Shown here: piece by piece, positions 26,663 to 34,403 of the stretch
Layout: every line of letters starts with the position of its first letter
How positions within the stretch are numbered: the stretch's first letter is position 1
Assembly (NCBI RefSeq): GCF_029893805.1
Contig: NZ_JARXYP010000002.1
Coordinates: 7,068,001-7,132,000, forward strand
Direction of reading: 5' to 3'
DNA length: 64,000 nucleotides
From: Streptomyces sp. SAI-135
GTDB lineage: Bacteria; Actinomycetota; Actinomycetes; Streptomycetales; Streptomycetaceae
The notes under the pieces: model-generated
What the model was told of the DNA's origin: nothing
Seen by the model: the letters and a program-made list of their open reading frames with translations, nothing else
Database searches by the model: none
Made by a program: the position numbers and the translations under genes

Positions 26663-27720
26663 CGCGTGATCCCGGGGCGCCAGTCCGCGACGCGCTGTGC
26701 GCCGCGCAGCGGGTCGACCTGTCCGGGCGCGCAGAACACGAGCCGCTCGTCGAGCCAGGCGTCGTCGCGGCCCCGGTCGGCGTAGGACGTGGGGGCGGCG
26801 AGCAGGCGGCGGATCTCGGCCGCGTAGGGCCCGGCGAGCCCCTCGGCGACCCCGCCGCCGATCCCGATCAGGTCGAGGTGCGGATCGAGGCACCACATGG
26901 TGCGCAGCAGTCCGGCGACCGGGGCGGCGCACAGCTCCAGCAGCCGCCGCGCGCCGGGGTCGTCGGCGGCGAGCGCGCCGGGGAGCCAGTCGGCCACCTG
27001 CGCGGGCCGGGCCAGCCCGAGCCGCTCCGCCGTCCGCGCGAGCCCCGGGCCGGAGGCGACCGAGGCGAGGTGGTCCCGCGCGCCGCACTCGCAGGGCAGG
27101 CCCGTGAGGACGTCCGAGCCGGGGGCGGTGAACGCGCCCGGGAGGTGGCCCACCTCGCCCTGCAGGCCCCTGTCGTCGACCGGTATCCGGCGCTGTTCCA
27201 GATCCGCCGTGCGCAGCGCGATGCCGCTGCTGACGGTCAGATAGGCCACGCGCCGGACGCCCGGCGGGGCGTGCACGGCGGCGAAGTCCAGCAGCGCGGC
27301 GGTGACGTCGTTGACGAGGTGCCAGGTGACGTCGGGCCTACGGCGTCCCAGCTCGGCGGCCACGTCGTACGGGGCCCTCTCCTCGCCCCACAGCGGCGCC
27401 GACCCGTACACCGTGCCGGTCAGGTGGTCGACGGCCGCGCCGAAGGACAGCGCGGCTCGGGCCCCGGCCGGCACCCGGTCGCACAGCAGGCCGACGAGCT
27501 CCGCCCGCAACCGGGGGACGGAACGCTCCGGGTGACGCAGCCGACTCGGTGACGGCACCCGCTCCACCGGCTCCTCCGGCCCACCGGTGCGCATGCGCAC
27601 CCACGTACCGCCGACGTCCGCGGCGAAGACGGGGGGCGCGGGGGCCCGGTCGGGGGTGGGTGCGGCCGGGCGGCTCGCGGACGCCAGGGGCGCTACGGCG
27701 GGCGTGACGGTGTTCGTCAC
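26659..27720 (-). CDS. ROK family sugar/cyclitol kinase
   Basis: A 353-residue ROK kinase. VFAADVGGTWVRMRTG is the ATP phosphate-1 loop and HLVNDVTAALLDF carries the catalytic Asp. IGIGGGVAEGL is the adenosine motif. The ROK zinc motif is degenerate: CECGARDHLASVASG keeps two of three cysteines and lacks the expected Glu. ROK kinases ValC and AcbM phosphorylate C7 cyclitols in validamycin and acarbose biosynthesis (established), so a C7-cyclitol kinase is the preferred role here. The GTG start and the stop both overlap neighbouring genes. Confidence 0.88.
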   Translation of the reverse strand: MTNTVTPAVAPLASASRPAAPTPDRAPAPPVFAADVGGTWVRMRTGGPEEPVERVPSPSRLRHPERSVPRLRAELVGLLCDRVPAGARAALSFGAAVDHLTGTVYGSAPLWGEERAPYDVAAELGRRRPDVTWHLVNDVTAALLDFAAVHAPPGVRRVAYLTVSSGIALRTADLEQRRIPVDDRGLQGEVGHLPGAFTAPGSDVLTGLPCECGARDHLASVASGPGLARTAERLGLARPAQVADWLPGALAADDPGARRLLELCAAPVAGLLRTMWCLDPHLDLIGIGGGVAEGLAGPYAAEIRRLLAAPTSYADRGRDDAWLDERLVFCAPGQVDPLRGAQRVADWRPGITR

Positions 27721-28400
27721 CTCGCGACCACCTGGCCCGCGGCGACCGGCTCGGGTACGTCCAGCAGGACGCCGGGGACGCCGGCCCGCGACGGTTCGAC
27801 CACGAAGCCGCGGAAGTCGGTCCAGCGCGGTGCCACGTCGTCGTACGTGTCCAGGGCGCCGATGACCACCGTGCGTCCGCAGGCGGCGAGTCCGGCCCGC
27901 ACCCCCGCGCCCGAGTCCTCGACGACCACCGCGTCCTGCGGGGGGCAGCCGAGCTGGGCCGCGGCGCTCAGATAGCCCTCGGGGTCCGGCTTGCCGCGGG
28001 TCACCTCGTCGGCGCTGACCAGGATCCCGGGCAGTGGGAGCCCGGCCGCGGCCATCCGGACCTCCGCGAGCCGGCGACCGGCGGAGGTGACGACGGCCCA
28101 GGTGTGCGGCGGCAGGGCGGTGAGCAGCGCCCGCGCGCCCGGGACCTCGGTGATGCCCGTGGTCTCGGACTCCTCGTGGGCGACGAGGCGCCGGGTCTCC
28201 GCCGCCGCCAGGTCCGGGTCGGGGAGGAAGTGGCCGACGGTCTCCCGGGTGGGGCGGCCGTGGGCGAAGTCCAGCACCTCCGCGAGATCGAGGCGGTGCC
28301 GTTCGCAGAATCCGGCCCAGGTGGACTCGACCAGGGCGGTGGAGTCCACGAGGGTGCCGTCCATGTCGAACAGCAGGGCTGTGGCGTGCAGTTGAGGCAA
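27717..28400 (-). CDS. HAD family phosphatase (beta-phosphoglucomutase-like)
   Basis: A 227-residue HAD subfamily I enzyme. ALLFDMDGTLVDS is motif I with nucleophile Asp, AVVTSAGRRLAEV motif II, the Lys of TRGKPDPEGYL motif III, and DAVVVEDSGAGVRAG motif IV. It probably dephosphorylates a sugar or cyclitol phosphate, as in acarbose-type clusters. The start appears to be TTG 28400, because GGAG lies 6 bp upstream and no ATG or GTG precedes motif I; the frame itself is open further upstream. Confidence 0.87.
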   Translation of the reverse strand: MPQLHATALLFDMDGTLVDSTALVESTWAGFCERHRLDLAEVLDFAHGRPTRETVGHFLPDPDLAAAETRRLVAHEESETTGITEVPGARALLTALPPHTWAVVTSAGRRLAEVRMAAAGLPLPGILVSADEVTRGKPDPEGYLSAAAQLGCPPQDAVVVEDSGAGVRAGLAACGRTVVIGALDTYDDVAPRWTDFRGFVVEPSRAGVPGVLLDVPEPVAAGQVVAR

Positions 28401-28431
28401 GGGGTACTCCAGGCAGAGGGGGCGGCCGCGG

Positions 28432-29199
28432 CTACGCGCGGACGTCCGCGAGGGGACGCGACTGGGAAACGGGCAGATCCTCGGCGACGGACGACCAGGT
28501 GGCGTCCTCGTGCACGACGAGCGCCTCGCCCGCGTACGGGACGCCCCGGGTGCGGGCGAGCTCCACGGCCAGCGGCGCGAAGGCGGCCGGTGCCATGTAG
28601 CCGCGGTAGTCGAAGTCGGCGGGCCGCCGGGCACGGATGCCCGGGGTGTCGACCATGCCCGCGGGCAGTGTCTGGACGAACGTCACCTCGGCGGGGTCGA
28701 TCTCCTGCGCGACCGACCGGATCAGGGAGTCGGCGGCGGCCTTGGTGGCGGCGTAACCGGAGCGGTGCGGGCCCGCGTTGTACACGACCTCGGACGACAC
28801 GTGCAGGAACAGTCCCGGTGCCGCCTCGCGCAGCGCCGGGAGCGTGGCCCGCAGGGTCCGGGCCAGGCCGTGCACGTTGACGGCGAACTGGTCGAGCCAG
28901 TCGGCCTCGGTCGTCCGGGTGAACGGATCGCGCCGGGAGGTGAAGTAGACGGCGGAGTAGCAGACCAGATCGACGCGGTCCGGCAGGCCGGAGCGCAGGC
29001 TCTCCGCAGCCTGCTCGGTGTCGCGCAGGTCGGTGCGGTGCCACACCAGCCGGTCGCCGTCGGGGCCGGCCGGACGGCTGCGGCTGAAGACGTGCGTCTC
29101 GATCCCTTGCGCGGCCCAGGCGTCGGCGATGCCGCGCCCGATCCCGGTCGATCCGCCGACCACGACGGCTGTGGCGGGCGTGCGGTCCGGCGCGCTCAT
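28432..29199 (-). CDS. Short-chain dehydrogenase/reductase
   Basis: A 255-residue classical SDR. VVVGGSTGIGRGIADAW is the cofactor-binding turn, HVSSEVVYN carries the catalytic Ser, and SGYAATKAAADSL the Tyr and Lys. The ATG at 29199 overlaps the stop of the cyclase gene (ATGA), so it is the second gene of the operon. AcbN is also an SDR, so a keto/hydroxy interconversion on the cyclitol ring is likely; this is inference from position and family. Confidence 0.9.
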   Translation of the reverse strand: MSAPDRTPATAVVVGGSTGIGRGIADAWAAQGIETHVFSRSRPAGPDGDRLVWHRTDLRDTEQAAESLRSGLPDRVDLVCYSAVYFTSRRDPFTRTTEADWLDQFAVNVHGLARTLRATLPALREAAPGLFLHVSSEVVYNAGPHRSGYAATKAAADSLIRSVAQEIDPAEVTFVQTLPAGMVDTPGIRARRPADFDYRGYMAPAAFAPLAVELARTRGVPYAGEALVVHEDATWSSVAEDLPVSQSRPLADVRA

Positions 29200-30431
29200 G
29201 CGCTCACCAGTTCCTCGTCCGAGGCGGCGGGCGACAGCTCCGCCGCGCGGCCGTGCAGCAGCCGCGCGGCCTCGCGCAGTTCGGCCGGGGTGACGTCGTT
29301 GACGAAGCGGTGCCGTCCGATGCCCAGCGGCAAAGGCAGCCGCTGCTGCCCGTCGCGGTGGCGCACGGTGTCCTGCAGCGCGTGTTCGAGCAGCGAGGTG
29401 TCGCCCAGCACGTCGTTCCAGAGCGGCAGTCCGAGCGCCCGGATCACCGCGAAGATCCGGTCGGCCTGTGCCTCGCTGACGTCGCCGCGCAGCGTGGACA
29501 GCGCGGTGGTGAGGGCCATGTCGATCACGACGGCCTCGCCGTGCAGCAGCTCGGGCAGGGCGTGCATCTCGACGGTCGGGCTGAAGGTGTGGCCGTAGTC
29601 CACGCAGCGCTCCAGGGACGACTCCCAGAGGTTGGGCTGCAGTTCCTCCAGCATGAGGTGGATGGACTCGGCGATGATCGCGTCGGCGGCACCGGCGAGG
29701 TCGCCGGTGGTGCCCTGGAAGCGGTCGGCGCGCACCGCGGGACCGTGCGACTCCAGGAGGTCGAAGAGCTTCTCGGACCGGATGAGAGCCATCTTCAGGA
29801 TCTCGGCCAGGCCGTTGCTGATGTGCCTCAGGTCCAGGCTGCGCAGGAACGAGCGGTCCAGGAACGTGACCGTGGCGGGCGCGTAGGTGCCCAGGCGGTT
29901 CTTGCCGGTGGAGTAGTTGACTCCGGTCTTCACGCCCACGCCCGCGTCGACGAGGCCGATCAGCGTCGTGGGGATGCGGATGTACGGGGTCCCGCGCCGG
30001 TAGATGCTGGCCGCGAAGCCGACGATGTCGGTGAGGACCCCGCCGCCGATCGCCATGACCGGCTCGCGGCGGCGGTCGATCCCGAAGTCGTTCATCGCGT
30101 CGACGACCTGGCACACCGCGTCCCACTGCTTCACGGTCTCGTCGGCGCGCAGGGTCAGGACCGTGGCCCTGATGCCGTGGAAGTCGAAGAACTCCCTGAT
30201 CTGAGCGCCGTAGAGCGCGTCCACGTTCTCGTCGACGACGAGGAGGCGGCGCTCTCCGGAGCGCAGCGGTGCGTCCGGGCAGCCGGTCAGCAGCGTGGTG
30301 TTGTCCCGCGCGAAGAGGTGGTCGGAGCTCACGACGTGGTAGCGCGCCTGACGTACGGCCTCGACCGTCCAGGCCGGACTGTCACCCATGGCCAGACGGA
30401 GCCCCTGGGCGAGCTGGGTACCGCTGTGCAT
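29196..30431 (-). CDS. Sedoheptulose-7-phosphate cyclase (2-epi-5-epi-valiolone synthase-like)
   Basis: A 411-residue member of the sugar phosphate cyclase superfamily related to 3-dehydroquinate synthase. It probably cyclises sedoheptulose 7-phosphate to a C7 cyclitol with NAD and zinc. The NAD loop is AIGGGVLTD (residues 127-135). Zinc ligands are E210 (NGLAE), H281 (GHTFSP) and H297 (LHGEA). Lys in GVGVKTGVN (K168) and GKNRLG (K177) fit the phosphate-binding site. MLEELQPNLWE and RDGQQRLPLPLGIG with FVND are blocks of EEVS-type cyclases rather than true AroB. GGAGGGG lies just before ATG 30431. EEVS, 2-epi-valiolone synthase and desmethyl-4-deoxygadusol synthase cannot be separated by eye. 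Confidence 0.87.
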   Translation of the reverse strand: MHSGTQLAQGLRLAMGDSPAWTVEAVRQARYHVVSSDHLFARDNTTLLTGCPDAPLRSGERRLLVVDENVDALYGAQIREFFDFHGIRATVLTLRADETVKQWDAVCQVVDAMNDFGIDRRREPVMAIGGGVLTDIVGFAASIYRRGTPYIRIPTTLIGLVDAGVGVKTGVNYSTGKNRLGTYAPATVTFLDRSFLRSLDLRHISNGLAEILKMALIRSEKLFDLLESHGPAVRADRFQGTTGDLAGAADAIIAESIHLMLEELQPNLWESSLERCVDYGHTFSPTVEMHALPELLHGEAVVIDMALTTALSTLRGDVSEAQADRIFAVIRALGLPLWNDVLGDTSLLEHALQDTVRHRDGQQRLPLPLGIGRHRFVNDVTPAELREAARLLHGRAAELSPAASDEELVSA

Positions 30432-30449
30432 GTCCCCTCCGAATCTGCA

Positions 30450-30494
30450 GGCGCCATGTTGGCGTACAGGAGATAGATTTATAGGCGCCGTGTT
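30450..30494. promoter_or_regulatory. Direct repeats in the cyclase/XRE divergent promoter region
   Basis: GGCGCCATGTT (30450-30460) and GGCGCCGTGTT (30484-30494) differ at one base and are 34 bp apart, about three helix turns. They bracket AT-rich sequence (GATAGATTTATA) that probably holds the cyclase promoter. The spacing and location suggest an operator read by the neighbouring XRE regulator or another protein. The region 30432-30672 holds no gene. Confidence 0.5.
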
Positions 30495-30672
30495 CAATAT
30501 AGTAGCAGCACGGCTCGCTGTGTAACGTGCGTGCTAAAGTTCCCGACAACAGGAGAGGCGGCGACATCGTCGGCCCGCAGCGATGCGCCCGGCGCGCCCG
30601 TCCCCGGGCTGAGCCGCTCAGCGCCTGGTCACCGCCCCCTTGAGTCGCTGGAACCCTGGGAAGGTCGACCGC

Positions 30673-31137
30673 ATGGCCACGTTGGCAGAACGCCTGAATG
30701 CCTGGTTCGCGGATGCCGCAACACCTGACGCCGTGGGACGCCTTCGCGAGCCGACGACGGCCGAGGTCGCCAAGGCGATCTCGGAGGACCCCAGTCACGA
30801 CGTGACGATCTCCCGGAGCTATCTGACGTCGTTGCGCAACGGCTCGCAGACCAACCCGACGATGAACGTGCTCTCCGCGATCGTGCGCTACTTCCAGTCC
30901 CGGGACATGTCCCTGCCGGTTTCGGTGAGCGCGCTCATCTCCGAGCCGGCCCCTCCGGGCGCCCCGGAGAAGAAGGAGGAGCGGACCGAGACACTCGCCG
31001 ACCGGCAGGTCCGCTCGATCGCCATGCGCGCCGGCAAGCTCAGTCCGGAGCTGCGCGAGCAGCTCCTGTCGATCATGGATGTACTGGACGCGTCACGACA
31101 GGCCCCGAAGCCGGCCTCCGAGGAGGAGGACGCATGA
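30673..31137 (+). CDS. XRE-type helix-turn-helix regulator
   Basis: A 154-residue cytoplasmic DNA-binding protein. The HTH lies near residues 25-70 with VTISRSYLTSLRNGSQTNPT as the recognition region, followed by a charged linker and a C-terminal helix (LSPELREQLLSIMDVLDA). In Streptomyces such XRE proteins are often paired with ImmA/IrrE metalloproteases, and one lies just downstream on the other strand. The ATG at 30673 follows GGGAAGG. It is divergent from the cyclase operon and is its most likely regulator. Its stop overlaps the next ATG. Confidence 0.85.
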   Translation: MATLAERLNAWFADAATPDAVGRLREPTTAEVAKAISEDPSHDVTISRSYLTSLRNGSQTNPTMNVLSAIVRYFQSRDMSLPVSVSALISEPAPPGAPEKKEERTETLADRQVRSIAMRAGKLSPELREQLLSIMDVLDASRQAPKPASEEEDA

Positions 31138-32045
31138 GGGCCGTCGGCCTGACCAGGACGGGGGGACCGGAGGTCCTGGAAGTCCTCGACCTTCCGGAGC
31201 CGGAAGCCGCCGACGCCCTGGTGATCGAGACCGCCGCTGCCGCCGTCAATCCGGTGGACCTGGCGACCCGTTCCGGCCTGATCCCCACCTCCCTGCCCGC
31301 CGTGCTCGGCTGGGACCTCGCGGGCACCGTCGCGCACGCACCCGCCGGCTGCGGCTTCCGCACCGGCGACCGTGTCCTCGCGATGACGGCACAACTGGGC
31401 ACGGGCGTGGGCAGCATGGCCGAGTACGTCGCCTTCGACCCGGGGTTCGTGGCGCCCGTGCCGGACGGCATGAAGCTCGAAGAGGCCGCGGCGCTGCCGC
31501 TGGCGGGCGTGACCGCGACCCAGCTGCTGCGCCGCACCCCGGGCCGCGCCGGACAGCGGATCCTGCTGATCGGCGCCCAGGGCGGCGTCGGCGCGCACCT
31601 CGCGGCCCGTCTCCTCGACGAGCCGTCCACGCGCACGGACCTGCTCGTCCGCCCCGCCGACCTGCCCGCGTGGCAGGAGCGGCGGGCCGGGCGGCCGGGC
31701 GAGGGCGCGGTGCTCACGGATCCCGCGCAAGTGGAGACCGGGGCCTACGACATCGTGATCGACGCCGGCGGCGTGCCCGCTCTGTTCGACGCCGTGCGGC
31801 CCCAGGGCGCCTTCCTCACCATCACCCCGTTCAGCGCCCCTGATCCGGCCGCCCGCCCCGAGGTCGCCTGCACGCTGATCGGAGTGGAGCTGGACCGGGA
31901 CGACCTGGTGAGTGTCGCCGAGGCCGCGGCCCGCGGCATCGCACCGCGTCAGGAACTCACCGTGCTCCCGTTCGAGGACGCGGCCGAGGCCCACCGCCGC
32001 CTGGAGCGCGGCGGCTTCCGCGGCAAGCTCCTCCTGGTGCCCTGA
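31134..32045 (+). CDS. Quinone oxidoreductase-like NADPH-dependent reductase
   Basis: A 303-residue zinc-free medium-chain reductase. MRAVGLTRTGGPEVLEVLDL is the classic N-terminus, VNPVDLATRSG and LGWDLAGTV are catalytic-domain blocks, and ILLIGAQGGVGAHLAARLL is the NADP motif. No zinc ligands are present. It is coupled to the XRE gene by an ATGA overlap. It may reduce a quinone or an alpha,beta-unsaturated ketone; a role in the cyclitol pathway is possible but rests on position alone. Confidence 0.87.
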   Translation: MRAVGLTRTGGPEVLEVLDLPEPEAADALVIETAAAAVNPVDLATRSGLIPTSLPAVLGWDLAGTVAHAPAGCGFRTGDRVLAMTAQLGTGVGSMAEYVAFDPGFVAPVPDGMKLEEAAALPLAGVTATQLLRRTPGRAGQRILLIGAQGGVGAHLAARLLDEPSTRTDLLVRPADLPAWQERRAGRPGEGAVLTDPAQVETGAYDIVIDAGGVPALFDAVRPQGAFLTITPFSAPDPAARPEVACTLIGVELDRDDLVSVAEAAARGIAPRQELTVLPFEDAAEAHRRLERGGFRGKLLLVP

Positions 32046-32072
32046 GGCCCGCGGCCCCGGAGCGCACATCTC

Positions 32073-32603
32073 TCACCTGAGCCCGTCCTCGAAGACGAGG
32101 CTGCCGAAGACCGAGGGCCGCCACGGCTCGTCGAGGCCGTAGCGCTGCACCTGCCGGTGCATCGACATCGCCTGGTGCATCAGCGTGGACGCGACGACCT
32201 CGGCGTCCCGTTCGTCCCGGTCGGAGTAGCAGGTGCGCAGCAACGGCAGCTCCGGCCGCTCTCCCGCCAGGTCGTAGGCGATGATGTGGCCGATCTCGTG
32301 CAGCACGATGTGCGCCTGGTGCGCCTTGGTGGTGTTCGCCTGGTAGACGATGACGTCCTCGTCCGGCCGGGACAGCAGCACGCCGAAGGGGCCGTCGGCC
32401 GGCAGCTCCCACTCCAGCAGCGTGATCGGTGTTCCGCGCTGCTCGGCCAGCAGCTCGCACAGCTCGGCGATGCCGAGCGGCAGCGCGGGCGCGAGCCGGT
32501 GCAGCAGCCGACGGCTGTGCGCCCGCAGCTCGGCGTCCCGTCGCCGGTCGCCGCTCACGCTCGCCCAACGCCCTCCACGACGCCGCAACGTCTCTCTCAA
32601 CAC
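32073..32603 (-). CDS. ImmA/IrrE-type metallopeptidase
   Basis: A protein of about 176 residues with a gluzincin site: HIVLHEIGHIIAYDL is the HExxH motif, and DERDAEVVASTLMHQA supplies the further acidic ligand. LGIAELCELLAEQRGTPITL is the conserved N-terminal block. ImmA/IrrE enzymes cleave XRE-type repressors, so it may inactivate the XRE protein at 30673-31137 and so induce the cyclitol operon (inference). I prefer GTG 32603, which follows GGGGGGAC; the frame is also open from ATG 32666, which has no clear ribosome site. It faces the oxidoreductase gene. Confidence 0.82.
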   Translation of the reverse strand: MLRETLRRRGGRWASVSGDRRRDAELRAHSRRLLHRLAPALPLGIAELCELLAEQRGTPITLLEWELPADGPFGVLLSRPDEDVIVYQANTTKAHQAHIVLHEIGHIIAYDLAGERPELPLLRTCYSDRDERDAEVVASTLMHQAMSMHRQVQRYGLDEPWRPSVFGSLVFEDGLR

Positions 32604-32784
32604 CTGTCGTGTCCCCCCGGGTAGACCCACAGCACCTGACAGGCCGTTACTCACAGGACGCGTCATCGAGCCGGAGTCGACCAGCCCTCAAATCTACATT
32701 TCCCGAAGCACACCCGCCACGCGCACGGCGAGCCGGTACGGCTGGCCGACGAGGCCGTGGCGGCCGTAGGAAAAGAGCGTCGTC

Positions 32785-33519
32785 TCACGCGCTGACCGGG
32801 AGCAGCACCCGTGCGGAGGCGCTGGCGTACCGCCGCAGCAGCACCCGCGCCACCTCCGGCGCGGGGCCCAGCACGTCGGCCAGGACGTCCGCCTCGGCCG
32901 CGCCGCGCGCGATGCGGTCGGGCAGGAAACCGGGGGCGAGGACGTACGGCGCCACGGCCACCCTCGCGCAGCCCAGGGCCCGCAGTTCGCGGACCACGTC
33001 CTCGGTGCGGGGCAGGGCCGCGGAGGCGAACGCAGGCCGCACGGCGCACCAACCGGTGTGCCGCCACTCCCGCGCGATGTCAGCGATCACTGCGATCGCC
33101 TCCGGGTCGGTGGACCCCGCCGAGGCCAGCACGACCCCGGTCGAGGACTTGTCGGCGGGCGTCAACCCCGCCTCGTACAGTCGTCGTTCGAGGGCCGACA
33201 GGAGCAGCGGGGACGGGCCCAGCACCTCCGCCTGCCGGATCCGCAGCTGCGGCGGCGCGTCCCGCAGCACCGCGGGGATGTCCGCCTTCGCGTGGAACGC
33301 GCGGGTCAGCAGCAGCGGCAGCGCCACGACGTCACGGACACCTTCAGCCGCCAGGGACTCCAGCACCCCTTGCACGGAAGGGATGTTGAAGTCCAGGAAG
33401 CCCGTCTCCACCCGCACGTCGGGACGCAGCGCGCGCACCCGGCGTACCAGGGCGTGCACCGTCGCGGCGTGCCGCGGGTCGCGGCTGCCGTGGGCGATGA
33501 CGAGGAGGACGGGCTTCAT
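32785..33519 (-). CDS. Sirohydrochlorin chelatase family protein
   Basis: A 244-residue CbiX/SirB-like protein with VLLVIAHGSRDPRHAATV (active-site His) at the N-terminus and a second half-repeat around GVVLASAGSTDPEA. It probably inserts Fe2+ into sirohydrochlorin to make siroheme, the cofactor of the sulfite reductase at the head of this gene group. ATG 33519 follows AAGGG and lies 5 bp after the permease stop, so it is the last gene of the sulfur unit. A cobalt chelatase role is the main alternative. Confidence 0.88.
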   Translation of the reverse strand: MKPVLLVIAHGSRDPRHAATVHALVRRVRALRPDVRVETGFLDFNIPSVQGVLESLAAEGVRDVVALPLLLTRAFHAKADIPAVLRDAPPQLRIRQAEVLGPSPLLLSALERRLYEAGLTPADKSSTGVVLASAGSTDPEAIAVIADIAREWRHTGWCAVRPAFASAALPRTEDVVRELRALGCARVAVAPYVLAPGFLPDRIARGAAEADVLADVLGPAPEVARVLLRRYASASARVLLPVSA

Positions 33520-33524
33520 GGGAC

Positions 33525-34403
33525 TCAGCCCTTCACCAGCAGACCGCGGCTGCGCAGCACCCACCGCTCCAGCGGGCTGAAGATCAGCAGGTCGATCGCG
33601 ATGCCGACGAACAGGATGAGCAGGATCGCCTCGAACACCATGGCCATGTCGCTGTTGGTGCGGCCGTTCTCCAGCAACTGGCCGAGTCCCACGCCGAGAT
33701 CGGGGAACTGGGCGATGATCTCCGCGGCCATCAGCGAGCGCCAGGAGAACGCCCAGCCCTGCTTCAGGCCCGCCACATAGCCCGGCAGCGCGGCTGGCAG
33801 GGTGACGTGCCAGATGCCCTTGACGCCCGTCGCCCCCATGGTGCGCCCGGCCCGCAGGAACAGCGGCGGCACCTGGTCGACACCGGACACCAGACCGTTG
33901 GCGATGGAGGGCACCGCGCCGAGCAGGATCACCGCGTACATCATCGAGTTGTTCAGGCCCAGCCAGATCACGGCCGGCGGCACCCACGCCACCGACGGCA
34001 GCGACTGGAGCCCGGACAGGATGGGGCCGATGGCCGCCCGGACGAACTTCACCCGGGCCACGATCAGACCCAGCGGGGTACCGATGAGCAGGGCGAAGAA
34101 GAAGCCCAGCAGACCGCGCGAGACGCTGGTCCAGATGTAGCCGAGCAGATCGCCCGCCAGCCAGGCGTCCTTGAAGGTGGCACCCACCGCCGACGGCGAG
34201 GGCAGCTTGGACGGGTCGTCCACGACCGGGTAGAGCAGGGTCCAGACCACGAGGACCACCGCGAGCGCGATGACCGGCGGCAGGATCTTGTTGACCAGGG
34301 TCTCCCGGAGGGACGGGCGGCCGGTGGCCTGGGTCTCCAGCGCGTCGAGGCCGGCCTCTACGCTCCCGGCGTCCTGGGCCGGTGTCGTGTCAGTGCTGGC
34401 CAT
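33525..34403 (-). CDS. Sulfonate/taurine-type ABC permease
   Basis: A 292-residue inner-membrane permease of the SsuC/TauC (NitT/TauT) group with about six helices, beginning ILPPVIALAVVLVVWTLLYP. The EAA-like loop reads FLRAGRTMGATGVKGIWHVT, and AWAFSWRSLMAAEI-type sequence marks the C-terminal half (here GWAFSWRSLMAAEIIA). It overlaps the ATPase gene by 14 bp. Context in a sulfate assimilation cluster supports a sulfur-containing substrate such as an alkanesulfonate. Confidence 0.9.
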   Translation of the reverse strand: MASTDTTPAQDAGSVEAGLDALETQATGRPSLRETLVNKILPPVIALAVVLVVWTLLYPVVDDPSKLPSPSAVGATFKDAWLAGDLLGYIWTSVSRGLLGFFFALLIGTPLGLIVARVKFVRAAIGPILSGLQSLPSVAWVPPAVIWLGLNNSMMYAVILLGAVPSIANGLVSGVDQVPPLFLRAGRTMGATGVKGIWHVTLPAALPGYVAGLKQGWAFSWRSLMAAEIIAQFPDLGVGLGQLLENGRTNSDMAMVFEAILLILFVGIAIDLLIFSPLERWVLRSRGLLVKG

